Assembly (NCBI GenBank): GCA_026936325.1
Contig: JAPTHN010000001.1
Location: forward strand, 74,270,380-74,334,379
Direction: 5' to 3'
DNA length: 64,000 bases
DNA from: Platynereis dumerilii
Lineage: Eukaryota > Annelida > Polychaeta > Phyllodocida > Nereididae
Part shown: positions 11,445 to 24,749 of the stretch, one piece after another
How positions within the stretch are numbered: the stretch's first letter is position 1
Layout of the letters: every line of letters starts with the position of its first letter
Translations under genes and position numbers: made by a program
Notes under the pieces: generated by a model
The model's input: the letters and a program-made list of their open reading frames with translations, nothing else
Told to the model about the DNA's origin: nothing
Databases searched by the model: none

Positions 11445-13481
11445 GTTTCCAGGATAAGATGCCTTTATATTATACTGTGCCACTGTTGATCAGTATACCA
11501 AGTAAAGTCTGTCTCAACTGGTTGAAACCTGATATTTTGATGTGTACAAGCAGTGAATAGGAAATTGGTAATCTTACCCAACCTTGGTCCCATCAAGTGA
11601 TCAAATTAGGCTGCAATACCATGACCACTTAGCCATTACTGACAGGTTGTATTGTAGAATGTAGATGTATTTTCTAGCATTCTAAGACAGGGCCACAACA
11701 GCTAATTTTGTTATGATTTGTCTATTACAGAATTATTATGCAAGCATGGGAAATTGCTAATTTTGAATTCCATTACTAAAAAACTTTAAAATGTTTCCAA
11801 ATTGTTGTGTTTGCCAATCAATTATGGATAATAACTTTTTTGGAAGAATGAAACATCAGCATTCACTGTTTGCAAATCGAATAAAATTAATGGAAAGTAG
11901 CTGTAATAGACTCAAACTCAATGTTGTCAATGCTAGTGTACTTTCGTAATTTCCACCATAGTAAATGTCTATTGAAAGCCATATTCATAACAAAACTGCT
12001 GCTGAAAAGGTGCTGTCAACAGTTGATGAATATATGGAGGTGTGCACATTACAATTGCTGCAAAAGGGTCTTTTGACCCCAAGGGCCATCAATATGGAGA
12101 AGCCTGACCTTAAATGCTAACATGTGTATAAGCCGATATGTCATAAATATCCAAGCAAGTTACTGCATAAACATTGCAACTTTTCATACAACTCAAGACA
12201 AAATTGGTCGGACTAAAACACACCTAGGCACATCAAATATCATTCATGTTTTGAAAAAGCCCTATGAGCCCATCTACATAATTGTGACTGCAACTCATTA
12301 GATATTAAAAGAAGAAAGAGCAGAAATATCTTAATTAGTTTTGAGTACATCCTTTGCCACAAAAGCGTGATTAGTAAATTAAAATCTCAATAACATGATG
12401 CAAATGTGTAGTGCAGACAGCTTTGTACTGGTCAATCCGTAATCATTCTTTTGAAAGGCAGATATGGACATGAATAATCATTTCAGTGAATAATTCCATC
12501 AATATCTGACACTATCCTCTTGGCGACAGGCCATACACAAATATCTATGCCCATGAATGAGATAATTGAACTCCAAATCTGCACACGAAGGGCACCAGGT
12601 CCTTGGCAGGTGTTGTTTAAGGACAAAGGACTAAAACAAATCTTTTCTTCCTCCAAGGAAGGTCTTAATTATCTTGGATAAATCTCAGATAATCTCCAGT
12701 AAACCTGAACAATCTCAGAAGTCACTTCATCTTGCCTCCGGGTGTCCTTGCATTTAGCTGATCCTATGCATATAGTACATATAATTATGTTTAATATATA
12801 TCTATAGCTGTGAAGCTGTGAAGTGGATATGTATGGATCATATATTGCATGGTGTTAACATACAGTGAGGTTAATAAAATCATAGATATGACACAATTGG
12901 TCATACAAACGCATTTGAGTCATCTGTGGATTTTTTCGCCATCTCCAATATGCAGAACAATTATGAAGAAAGATAGACAAGAATAACTGTCAGAATTTGT
13001 ATTTTTGATGAAAATTAAATATTTGTTAGATTTCGATATGTCAAATCTGCACAAATTATTTCATGCTAAAGAAATTTGGCCTCACCCTGGACAAATATCT
13101 GTTTTAACATGAAGGACAGATCAGCTCAATTTGGTTTCAATGTTATTATCCTTTTCATAGCTGTGTGTTTTTCTGAAAACTTCGTTTTGCAGTTAAACCG
13201 TGACATCAGAGGGTATCGGTGAATGTGATTGGTCTAATCTTCAACCTGTGACATATCAGTTTAGAGTTTGACATCACAGATCTTGACAAAGGAATCTAAA
13301 ACTGCCAAGCAATGTTTTTTTTGTGTACAACCACAACAAACAACTTCTGTCTAAGCCGTGTGATGCACCTCCCCAGAAGAGTCTCAATGTTTTGCAAACA
13401 AAGTGTGTCACTGTTTTTCACAAGACACTAGTTATCTCAATTTCAAACAAATTTCCAGAAATTTGTTGTTAGTCATTGTAA

Positions 13482-14022
13482 GGGACCATTCGGATTTATG
13501 GCTAGGGGAGGTGGTAGTTTTGCCTGAGGGGACACCAACTTTGCAGACATGTTTCAAGCGGGGTACTAATTTTTGACAACATGTCCAAGGGGGATAAGAA
13601 ATTTTAAAAAACAAAAAAATCCAAAATGCACATACACTCAGTTTATCGGCAATTTTTATGTGAAAAAGTCCGCAAATCTGTACACCTGACTGTCCAAGGG
13701 CACAAGTATAACGGATTGTTATGGATGGATGGATGGATGGATGATTGGGGCTTTACGTTCTGTGTTTATGCACTTGGTAGGCTAATTAGGACGGGGGAGG
13801 ACACGGCAATGAGGCGAAGGTTGATTGAAACAGCCGTCCAACATAGGACCAGGTGACCTGGCAAGAGCTCGATTCAAACCCTGGACCCACCGATTGGCAG
13901 TCCAGCACGCTACCACTAGAGTGGGGTACTAAAAGTCCGCATGAAATTCAAGGGGGGTATCAAATTTTGACAGGAAGTTCTGGCAAAACTCCCACCCCCA
14001 GTCATAAATTCGGAATGGTCCC
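13482..14022. mobile_element. PIF/Harbinger-type nonautonomous element
   Basis: The termini are GGGACCATTCGGATTTATG and its near-perfect inverse, with inverted similarity for about 45 bp. They are flanked by the 3-bp target duplication TAA (13479-13481 and 14023-14025). A GGGNCC start and a TWA target are hallmarks of PIF/Harbinger elements. The oppositely oriented paralogue around 24500 lacks the insertion, giving an empty site. The element has no transposase gene and contains an ATCC-tailed SINE at 13720-13920. Confidence 0.8.
13720..13920 (-). mobile_element. tRNA-derived SINE with (ATCC)n tail, independent insertion
   Basis: This is the third copy of the family, 5'-truncated at the A box (CTCTAGTGGTAGCG) and with a clean tail of five ATCC units (GGAT repeats at 13722-13741 on the plus strand). 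Unlike the copies at 8334 and 11238, it lies inside a Harbinger-type MITE, so it is a separate insertion event. Confidence 0.75.
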
Positions 14023-15060
14023 TAACTGTCCTTTGCCGATTTAATCTGTTTGATTCAGTTATAGTTCATTGAAGCATCTATCAACCAGTGCAGGTGTCAA
14101 AGCCAAACAAGCTAAACATACATAATCCATGTGTCAATGCATTTGGTCAGTTTCTTGAAATATGTGCTTGTAATATACAAAGTTATGCAACTAAATCTGT
14201 GACATCACGGTTTTGAGATAAAGCAAAGTACAAACTTGAAAAACACACAGCTATGAAAACGATAATAACATTAGTCCCCTAAATTTACAGACTGACATGT
14301 ATGGAATCCACTGTTGCATGATCCACAACATTTGTGTGAACAAACTGCAATTAGAAACAATTTAATGAATAATGGATGTAAATCATGTGGCTGCATCAGT
14401 ACACTGAGCAGCCTGATGAAAGATAGATTATAAAATGTAGATCACATAAAAACATCGGCTATATTTTCAGAGCTGCTTGACTCATCTCCATCATGCAATG
14501 CTGTGAACACATTTTAAATGCATCATAATACTAGATGATATGTACATGTATATTGAAATATTTCATGATGTGATGTCCGAATTTCTTAAAAAAAAATATA
14601 TGAAAGGAACACTTGATTTGACTTGCTTCCAATTTGGTCGCAACACCTAGTCCAAGCACATTTCAGGTACATAATCTAATTACATGGCAGACGGTGCTTT
14701 GCTGTTCTTTTTGAATAGAAGTATGCCTAATGTTATTTTTCAATAATCTTGAGTTGCCTCCAACTATTAAGAGACTTTTAGCAGCAATCGTGTTGGGGCA
14801 GAAATATTCTTGCTACTTACGACTTTGTACAATATGATTCGTGAATCCAATATGATGAAATTCTACACGCTCAACACACAATATTCACCATAAGCAGATA
14901 ATAAGGGCCACCACTTCAACTCTCCATACCATCTGAAATCCTTCAAAACAATTGCGTGAACAAGAAAAACTGCCGATTGATATTGGTGTGCCTTTTTCAA
15001 TAGCATGTATTTATAGATTTGTATTTATCAAGCTAATAAGTCTATTGTCAATTTCGAATC

Positions 15061-18000
15061 TAGTCCAGGAGCCAGCCTATAAACCCTCAGAAATTTATAT
15101 GTGCGCTAAGTTTTATGATTGATTGTTGTTGGCGGGTATCTAAGCTTCAAATTTTTTTTGGGTAGACATCGCCAATCCTGAGCATAACTCCAGCAGCCGC
15201 CATTTTCCAAAATGGCCGCCAAACACCCATTTTCGTCTATAACTCTGGAAATCGTTGTCATATTTTCATGATTTTTGGGTCTAAATATATGTTTTCATAT
15301 ACGGGGAATGCATTAAAAATGGTTAGAATTAAGTGGATCATTCCTATAGCTGCCATTTTCCAAAATGGCCGCCGTAAACCTCTTTTTGTCTATAACTTCG
15401 GAAGTAATTGTCATATTCTCATAATGTTTGGGTCTACATATAGGTTTTCATATATAAGGAATGCATTAAAATTGGCCTTGATGATGTAAGTCAATTCTAC
15501 AGCTGCCATTTCCAATATGGCCACTGTATACCTATTTTGTAATCGTATCAATCTGGTTGTTTTGGGTTCTGCACGAAGATTTTCTCCATTTGGAACCTAA
15601 TGAAGTTGGTTTAGAAGAGCAGATACATAAAGGAACTTGTATACTATACTAGAAAAGCCCTGTTGGGGACATGGCATTGTGATTCATTGCTACTCGGATA
15701 ATTTACAGCGCACACCGATAGGCCAGTCACTCCAAAATCTTATTTGATGAATTACAGAATCTTGCAATTCAGCAACTGGATTGGATTTTAAGGGTTGGAA
15801 GATAGCCTTATGACACTGCTTGCTTTGTGTAGATATGATATGATGTCTAAAGTGTGAAATCAGATAATTATAGTGGTTGATATGCCCCACTTGGTAAAAA
15901 GGCAGAGAGTTTGCTGCTCCACAGCTTACTTGAATGATGTCACGCACATGAGCTGCATTGCACACGCTTCGCAGACCGTCAATATGACTTACATGATGGC
16001 AGAAGAATTACTTGAAAATTTGGTTGTGAAATTTAGCAAGATTGGGTGGAATTTGGCATTACTGAACTGCCGAAATTAGTGCATAATATGCAGGATGACT
16101 ATTTATGTATGCTGCCGTGGGTCACCAAAACATGGATGGTAAATGCATGGGAAGAAAGCGTGTTACTACAAAGCTCATTGTAAGATATATTGGGCATGGA
16201 GAGCTCTGAAGTACCTTGCAAAGTATGATTAATTCCGGCCAGTTGATTGAGACGTGCTTTGTTAATCCAAAAGAGATTGAGCACTTCAACAAAGTTTTCC
16301 AGCATTTATGCGAATATCAAAGATCAAGCCACGCATCACATTAAGGTTGTGGATTCTTAAATTCATCATGCATTTTCAACCACAATTGATGTATTTACCT
16401 GACACACTAGTGTGGCTTAGACTAGGTTGGGTATGTAAAGCTTACAGTTTCGTACATTTTTGCAAAAATAAAAAGGATTTTTTCACTCGTAGTTGCTCTT
16501 GAAAGTATCCCCTCCCCCCTCAGATATTGAAATCAGTTTAATGTATTTCATAGTACGCCTAATGTCTAAAAGCAATAATATTGTCTGCATTATTGATGCA
16601 ATTTGTACAACATGCAAATGAGATTTCCTTCTACATTTTCTCTTTAGTCCAATACTGGCCATTGAATTTGTAGCAGGGGTCTTTAATTGGGATAGGTTAT
16701 AGTTCTATCGAACACGACCCCTGTCCAGAATAAAAACCCCATAACTATTCTTTGAGACTGAACCTTCCATTTTCCGTGAATTGACATACAGGAACAAGCC
16801 TCCAAGACCGTTTATTCTTTCTAGTAACGTTTCTTTATACTAAAAGGCAACAATGAAACATTATTAATAATAATAGAAGCAGTACATGTGATATCGTAGC
16901 ACAATAAGACAGAAAACATCCAAATAGAATGGAGTAAAGTGTGTGGATGCACAGCATCGGAAATCCTCAGGGGGGGGGGTAGGTAACTTGTCAATGTATT
17001 ATCATAATAGTGCCTGTGACAAAGTTGGTGAGTGTTGGCCATATTGGAAATGGCAGATGATCATGGATGACTGATTTACTTCATCCTGAACCGTTTTACT
17101 GCATTCCGCAAACATTACGAACATATTAGAATCACTTCAGTTGTGGTAAAAATAAGTAAATGGTTGCTATTTCGAACAATGCCAGCTATAAGAATGGTTT
17201 TCATTTATTTGATGTAAGCATTACATCAATGATGCAGGCTGCCAGGGCCGTAGGCTGAACAGTATCCTAGGGAATGGGGGCAGTGACTGGTACTGAACAA
17301 TACCTACCCCGGAAAAACATATATTTTTGCATGTTCAATACATTACATTGTAAAATTCTAGGGGGGGGGGGGCGGGCTACGGCCCTGGCTGCAGTAGTTC
17401 TGTCATGGCAACTGTAGGTACCCTGCTATGTGAACTACCAAGGAAAAGTAAGCAGTGGTATATGTGATTTTTTTTTTTAATGTACAAAACTGTAACCTAT
17501 GTATCGCAGAGGAGTCTCCCTGTGGCATTCACTGCCCGTAGATTTTTATTTATTCATTTATTTTTCATTTATAATGTATTTTACAATGGTAAACACACTC
17601 TGTGAAACATTTATCAGGTGGCCCATAACAATGAAAAACAGAATAAGAACATGATTGTTTAGATAATTAGCATTAAAAGAAGTAAAACAAAAAAATAGCA
17701 CATAGTTTTTAAGTTCCTCTGGAAGATGATATGGCATCAGCAATGGAGTTCAAGGCATTGACACAAGATATGATCATTTTGAAGCTTCAACCTGCCAGGC
17801 TTTTCTAAGCCACCCTGGTAAGCATTGCTTGTCAGAAGTGGCTGCTAGTCTTGTTTTTCAAATTGTTAGTTTTTAGCTGCAGTTTTTGCAAATATTTTAA
17901 AATCACTTTTAAATCCTTCCTTTTACCTATGAAGAGCACACACTACAACAATATTCAAACCTGAATCCTGTGGCTCAAACATACGGATACAGATACAGAT

Positions 18001-19457
18001 TGGAGGAAGATGATCATTATAGCAAAATGTAGACATGAACTGCTTGAGGCTTTGCAGTGCAACTCTGCGAATGCAAAAAAGTAACTGAAAACCACAGTAT
18101 ATGCCTCAATTAGTCTAGTAGAATACATCATAGAATACATCAATTGTGGTTGAAAATGTCTGATGAAAGAACCCATAACCTGGTGTGTGGGTTGATCTTT
18201 GATATTCGTATAAATGCTGGAAAACTTTGTTGAAGTGCTCAATCTATTTTGGATTGAAAAAGCATGTCTCATCAACTGGCCAGAATTAATCATACTTTGC
18301 AAGGTACTTCAGAGCTCTCCCTGCCCGATATATCTTACGTTGGGCTTTGCAGTAACACGCTTCGTTCCCATGCATTTACCATCCATGTTTTCGCGACCAA
18401 CGGTAGGATACATAAATTGTCATCCTGCATATTATACACTAATTTTGGCCAGTAATGCCTAATTCCACCCAAACTTGCTAAATTTTACAACCAACTTTTC
18501 AAGTAATTCTTCTGCCGTCATGGTTGTCATGTTGACGGTCTGCGGAGCGTGTGCAATGCAGCCCATGTGCGTGACATCATTCAAGTAAGCAGTGGAGCAG
18601 CAAACTCTCTGCCTTTTTACCAAGTGGGGCATATCAACCACTATAATTATCTGATTTCACACTTTAGACATCATATCATATCTACACAAAGCAAGCAGTG
18701 TCATCAGGATATCTTCCAACCCTTATAATCCAATCCAGTTGCTGAATTGCAAGATTTTTTAATTATTAAAATAAGATTTTGAAGTGACTGGCCTATCAGT
18801 GTGCGCTGTAAATAATCTGAGTAGCAATGAATCACAATGCCATGTCCCCAACAGGGCTTTTCTAGTATAGTACACAAGTTCCTTTACGTATCTGCTCTTC
18901 TAAACCAACTTCTTTAGGTTCCAAATGGAGAAAATCTTCGTGCAGAACCCAAAATCACCAGATTGATACAATTACATCTGTGATTAAAATAGGTATACAG
19001 TGGCCATATTGGAAATGGCAGATGTAGAATTGATTTACATCATCAAGGCCAATTTTAATGCATTCCTTATATATGAAAACCTATATGTAGACCCAAACAT
19101 TATGAGAATATGACAATTACTTCCGAAGTTATGGACAAAAAGAGGTTTACGGCAGCCATTTTGGAAAATGGCAGCTATAGGAATGATCTACTTAATTCTA
19201 ACCATTTTTAATGCATTCCCCATATATGAAAACATATATTTAGACCCAAAAATCATGAAAATATGACAATTATGTCTAAAGTTATAGTCAAAAATAGGCG
19301 TTTGGCGGCCATTTTTGAAAATGGCGACTGCTGGAGTTATGCTCAGGATTGGAGATGTCTACCCAAAAACAATTTTAGACATTCACCAACAACAATCAAT
19401 CATAAAACTTAGCGCACATAGAAATTTCTGCGGGTCTATAGGCTGGCTCCAGGACTA
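15061..19457. mobile_element. 4.4-kb element with 1.4-kb terminal inverted arms
   Basis: The left arm (15061 to about 16465) and right arm (about 18066 to 19457) are inverted copies of each other, beginning TAGTCCAGGAGCCAGCC and ending GGCTGGCTCCAGGACTA. Each arm holds three tandem units of roughly 150 bp headed by a self-complementary GCCATTTTCCAAAATGG motif (15200, 15353 and 15504; mirrored at about 19010, 19157 and 19308). The 1.6-kb spacer has no transposase, carries a small nested MITE at 17243 and a weak further copy of the arm unit at 17039. The paralogous site at 27690-27735 lacks the whole structure, so this is an insertion. About 11 bp of the empty site are not retained, and the target duplication is unresolved. 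Confidence 0.8.
17243..17387. mobile_element. 145-bp MITE with CAGGGCCGTAG termini, nested
   Basis: The ends CAGGGCCGTAGGC and GGGCTACGGCCCTG are inverted repeats of hAT-like type, lying in the spacer of the 4.4-kb palindromic element. A poly-G run sits just inside the right end. The flanks (AGGCTGC and GCTGCAG) are suggestive, but they are not a clean 8-bp target duplication. Confidence 0.6.
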
Positions 19458-21815
19458 CATGCAAGGTATGTGGTTACTAACAAGCCATAGAATCATTCCA
19501 CCACTTGATAGTTTCTGCCTTTCGTCAGAAAATCTACATGAAAAATTTTAATTTGTAACATGATTGATTTGATGGAATTTTATCATACAATAAAAAAATT
19601 ACCCAGAAGTTTAATCAAAATTCCATCAGGGAGTTAATTAGCCCAATAATGATTATGTTGAAGGACAATCAAATTAATCTAGTTTCAAGCATGACAGATT
19701 GATGTATGAGTTTGACGAAATATTAAATATTATGGTATCAAGTGCTCTAAAAGCTGATGATCTGTTTAAAACAATCATGTAGAGATTAGTACTGGTTGAG
19801 TCAAGGCTCGAACTGAAGTTGTACATTCACCTTAATGACATTCCTTTTTAATTTGGATGGATAAAGCTGGAAAATAGACTTGTGAGAAATGTGTTTTCAT
19901 CACATTATTGCAGCTTTCACCGTGTTTTTATTGACCTAATAAACATAAATATGACGATTTTAATATCATACTGTAAATGATAGTCAAATCATAGAATGCT
20001 CTCGAGCCAAGAGACCACTCTCAGTCTACCCATTTGCTCACATGACCAAGTGGTGACAAGGAGGTTCTAATTTAACAACTCATCAAGCAACATCAAGTTG
20101 AGAGCTTACTAAAAAAATTAGCCCAGATTAGACACACAGTAATCTGGGACCCTTAACCTAAAGAGCAGTTGCTGTCATAATAGGTTGGCAACACTTGACA
20201 AGTGACGTTTATTTCGTTGTTCACTTCCAGACATTGCTTTATTTATGCCACTCCAAAGTCTTCCAATTGACTATAGATGGACAGTCAGTCAGAGGGCAAG
20301 ACAGTTTTCCAAAAAGATACATGTCTCTTAGCTTCTTTGGTCAATACTAAATCATCACAGGGATGGTCTTTTTCATGTTCCAAAAGTCATCTATGACAGG
20401 GGTGGTGTTTAGTAGTAGAATCAATGAGCGAGAATGCCTTTAACATGAATGAGAAAGCCAGCTGGAGATATTTCTCAATATATAGTACCCTGTAGCCCCT
20501 ATTGGTCAATTTGCAATTTACCATGTTGAAACAAAACTAAAAAATCTCATAAAGCATAAATTTGTGGTGATTCCATCTTGAGAAAATCCATTTTGGTGTG
20601 GAGTAAAAAAGAGTTCTGAACTTGTACAGTGATTTACTGTGGAAATTGCATTTCTGTTGCGGTTTCTAGTCCTGCAAACTTTGATGAGGACAGACTGATC
20701 AGGAACAGAGGTGGCTAGCATAGTGAATTAGAAGTCCTGAAGTCTCCTTGTACACGGTGCAGTGCTGTTTTCAACCAAGGAGTGAAGTGAAACAAAACCA
20801 ATTGCCAGAAATTTTGCAAAACTGTTATTCTTATCGTATCATATCATATCGTATCACCTTCTTCAGATAATATGCAGAGAAATCTGAAGTATGAAGCACT
20901 CCAGAGAGCAGTACGTTGTCACTAAATTACCCTGAGGGTACATCTACAAACCTTCACATATTTCATTCCAGAAGAAAATTGACTCAAGCGGACTTAGCAA
21001 GAAGCTGGTCTTCATCAAGCAGATGGGATAAACAATCCATAAGTGTGATACAAAAACCTTCTGAACCTGCCTGATCAATCAACACACATTCTACAATGAT
21101 TTTTGCTGGCAAGTGTTCTGCCTGGCCAGTGTCAAGTGTTACTCACTGTAGTACTCACAGTGAAATCCACTACTACAGTATAGATAGGAAGACCCACCTT
21201 CTCAGTGTAGCTGAGAAGGATGGCAGACAAAACATGGGTTGAGAACTATACACCTGCGACAGCCCCTGTGTCACAGCAGTTTAGGGCCTATTCCCATCAG
21301 AAATAAAGGTATGAGCTAATAAGAAATGGTTTAAAATGTATTGTGTGCGATTTTCAGAATTTTCCTGTACTTTAAAATGTCAAAAGCGGCCAATTTCCAA
21401 CAAAATTACCTCTAAAAATGACAGAGGTTTCATGTTGAATAGAGGGAGGCTTTTTACAAAAAGCTAACTGTTAATTACTATGTTCTACAAACAGATAACT
21501 GTTAATCAGTATGTTGTTCATGATTCACTTTTTCTGTTAGTGTTTTATGTTTTGAAATGAACAGCTTTGAACTGATACTTTTAGCAGTCAATCAAACTCA
21601 GTCAAGCATTTCTCTGATTTGTGTGAATGGTTGGTTCAAACACACTTTGCTGAACAGTGATTGAATTACACCACATTTGACAAGTTCAGATCGCATTTTG
21701 GTGGAATATGCTTAATTCCAGCCCTCTTTATAAAGTGTCATTGTAATCAAGGTATATTAAAAAAATAAAATAGATTGGCTTAGATGTAAAAATATATAGG
21801 GACCAAGATGTATGA

Positions 21816-21872
<57 letters not shown>

Positions 21873-21898
21873 CAGATAGATAGATAGATAGATAGATA
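21816..21898. repeat. (GATA)n microsatellite
   Basis: About 20 tandem GATA units with a single GACA interruption. Confidence 0.98.
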
Positions 21899-23018
21899 AA
21901 GAGATAGATATTGGAACCAAAACAGGAAAGTACATTTTAATTTAATTTATGCTTCTTATTGTTTCACAAGTGATGAACTACCACCTATTCTGATATTTTT
22001 TACAATGACATACATAAATAAATGTTTCCTCCCACTTTCTGAAATCCTGACTGCTCTTTGTGTTTAAAACACCTCAGAACTGGCGACAAAATCAGATGAC
22101 TGCTTATGTTGCTTTCTGTTTGCAACTTTGCAGATTACAGTTTTGTGTTTGTATTCTTGTTTGATTGTTTGTTACTATCACTTATTGCTTGCAATGATTT
22201 TCAAGAGTTCTCAGCAAAGGTAATGTCCTCAGTCTACGTTGCCTACAGCAACGTGAAGACTGTGGCCTCGGTCTAACTACAGTATAAACTAATATAAAAA
22301 TGCAAATAACCACATTTGAATATTTGAAAGATATTTATTTCATCAACAATGGAAAAAAAAATTCAGCAGCTGCAGTTCACACCAAATAAGGTATCTTTTC
22401 ACAAAGATTATTCCCTATTTTGATTTTTGATTAGTTTCAAGGACGGAGAGCTATCGTGATAGCTTGAAACCCGATAATTTAATGTGCGAAAGTAGTTAGT
22501 AAGAAATAGGAAATCGTAGGTAATTTGGTAGCATCAAATGTGAAATGATTAAATTGGGCTTTGGTACCATGACCACATGCACATATAGCAATTACTGGTC
22601 ATTGTAAATAAGTTTTGTATTGTGCAGAGTTTCTTAATTTTTTAAGAAACCCTGCACAACAGCTTCAATCACACATGTCACTGTAAATTCGGTATAAATG
22701 GATTTGCATGTAAAATCTGATTATTTGGAATTACTAACTATGAAATAACTTAATCTATTGAAGAAAATTGCAATGTTGTGTTTATCTTTCAATGCTGCAT
22801 GGTGTTAAGAATGAGCATACACTGTCTGGAAATTTAATAGGTGAAAATTGGCTTTATTGGACTCAAACTCAGTTCCAGTAGTCAATGCTAGTCATCAGAG
22901 TAAATGTCTATTGAAAACCATATTTATAACAAAACTGTCCACTGAAAAGACCCGGTCCACTCTTGTTGAATATATGGAGATCTGCACTGCATTACAAAGT
23001 TATTGTAAAATGGCCTAA

Positions 23019-23065
23019 GACCCCAAGGGCCATCAATATGGAGAAGCCTGACCCTAAATGCTAAC
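23019..23065 (+). other. Conserved block, unit C copy
   Basis: Same block as at 9176, identical over its core including the TPRAINMEKPDPKC reading and TAA. The upstream sequence is one base longer than in unit A, so the reading frame is not shared further 5'. Confidence 0.35.
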
Positions 23066-24749
23066 TTGTGTATTAGCCAATAGGCTGTCATAAATATCCT
23101 AGCAAGTTGCTGCATAAGCATCACAACCTTTCATACGGCTTGTGAATGGTTGGACTAAAATGCCCTTACATACTTATCATTAGGCACATCAAATATCAGT
23201 TGTGGTTTGAAACAGACTATGTCGTTTATTGTGACTGAAAAAAAATATATCAATCCATAATTAAATGATGGAAAGAGAAGAAACGGTTCAGAGTACATAC
23301 TTTGCAGTAGCTCTGTCAATATATAAGATCGCAATATGGCAGATAGCTTCATACCAATCATAATCATTCATTAAGGCAGAAATGCATTATGCAGATGAAT
23401 ATTAATTTTAGTAAATACTTCTATCACTGCCTGACACAATCCTCCTATCCTTCCTAAACATATATGTGCCAATAAATAAGAGAATTGACTTCCAAATCTG
23501 GACATGCAAGGCACAATGTCCTTCGCAGGTGTTGCTAAAGGTCAAGGACTAAAACAAATCTTTTCTTCCTTCAAGGAAGGTCTTAATTATCTTGGATGGA
23601 CCTCAGATAATCTTCAGTAGACCCAAACAATCTCAGAAGTCACTTTATCTGGCCTCCAATTGTCCTTGCAATCAGCTTATCCTACGCATTTATAGATATC
23701 CTAGATGTGAGCTGTGAAGCATGGCTGTATGGATCAAACTTGGCACATACAATGTAAGTGGTTCATAAATTCAAATATACGACATAATTGGTCAATGGTC
23801 ATAGAAACACATTTCAGTTCCACAAGAGAAAAATTATGATGAAAGGCAGACAGGAATACATGTATGAATTTGCATTTTGTATTTTTCACACAAAAAGAAA
23901 TTTGCCTCACACTGCACAAATATCTGTTTCAAACTGAGGTGCACAGAAATATTAGCTCAATTTGGTTTCAATATCAACATTTGCTTCCTCATTTTGCACA
24001 GTGAGATGGAAATGATGGAAGCTACTGTTACCTGATCAGTTGCCAACACCAACGTGACAACATTTGTTTGAACAAAGCACAACTAGAAACAGTTTGATGA
24101 ATAATAGATGTGAAAAACTCATTTAGAACTAATGAATGATAGGATGACATTTGCTAAAAACAATTATTATATGGTAGAATACACCAACATAATACTCAAA
24201 AGTATCTCTTTTTTTCATTTTGGCTGTATTAGTACACTTATCAGCCAGATTATTATCGTTTTCATAGCTACGTGTTTTTCAAGTTTGCAATTTGCTTCAT
24301 TCCAAAACTGTGATGTCAAAGATTAGTTGAATAATTCCGTTTATTACAAGCACAGATTTCAGGAAACTGACGAAGTGCACTGAAACATGGATGATGTATG
24401 TGTCACTTGTTTAGCTTGCCCTGGCTGAAAGATGCTTCAATGAACTGTAACTGAACCAAACAGACTACTTAGCCTCAAAGGAAAACTTTGCAATTACTGA
24501 CAAAAAAGTTTGAAATTGTGATGACTGGTGTCTTGTGAAAAACAGCAACACATTTTGTTTGGAAAACAATGAGGTGCAACACTCAGCTTAGACATGCATT
24601 GTTTGTTGTGGTTGTTCACAAACAGTGACATTGCCTGACAGTTTTCAATTCTTTTGTCATTAACTGTGATGTCAAACTCTGAACTGATATGTCACAGATT
24701 CAAGATTAGACCAATCACATTGACAGATACGTAATAGATAACACCCTCG

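Larger units (their letters stand above)
13143..14268. mobile_element. Inverted-repeat element 'K', copy 1 (interrupted)
   Basis: The ends are mirrored: TTATTATCCTTTTCATAGCT at 13143 and AGCTATGAAAACGATAATAA at 14249-14268. The similarity of the ends extends about 70 bp inward, to the GTGACATCA motifs. The interior is occupied by a Harbinger-type MITE (13482-14022), which itself holds a SINE. A second, oppositely oriented copy lies at 24251-26490. There is no coding capacity. The family is not recognised. Confidence 0.6.
9514..15060. repeat. Tandem segmental duplication, unit B
   Basis: The first 2.9 kb (to about 12410) is the direct duplicate of unit A. The continuation (12410-15060) matches segments of units C and D instead. 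For example, the 'CAAATCTTTTCTTCC' block at 12634 recurs at 23556, 32635 (weaker) and 44160, and 14270-15060 recurs at 26490-27700. The unit is interrupted at 15061 by the 4.4-kb inverted-arm element and resumes at 19458 as unit C. It contains no recognisable gene. Confidence 0.8.

Noticed and set aside
17955-18302. Minus-strand 115-codon frame in the palindrome's right arm
   Set aside because: The left arm's mirror sequence breaks the frame, and the product is low in resemblance to any protein.
21816-21898. Possible CRISPR-like array
   Set aside because: It is a plain GATA microsatellite without spacers, in a eukaryotic context.
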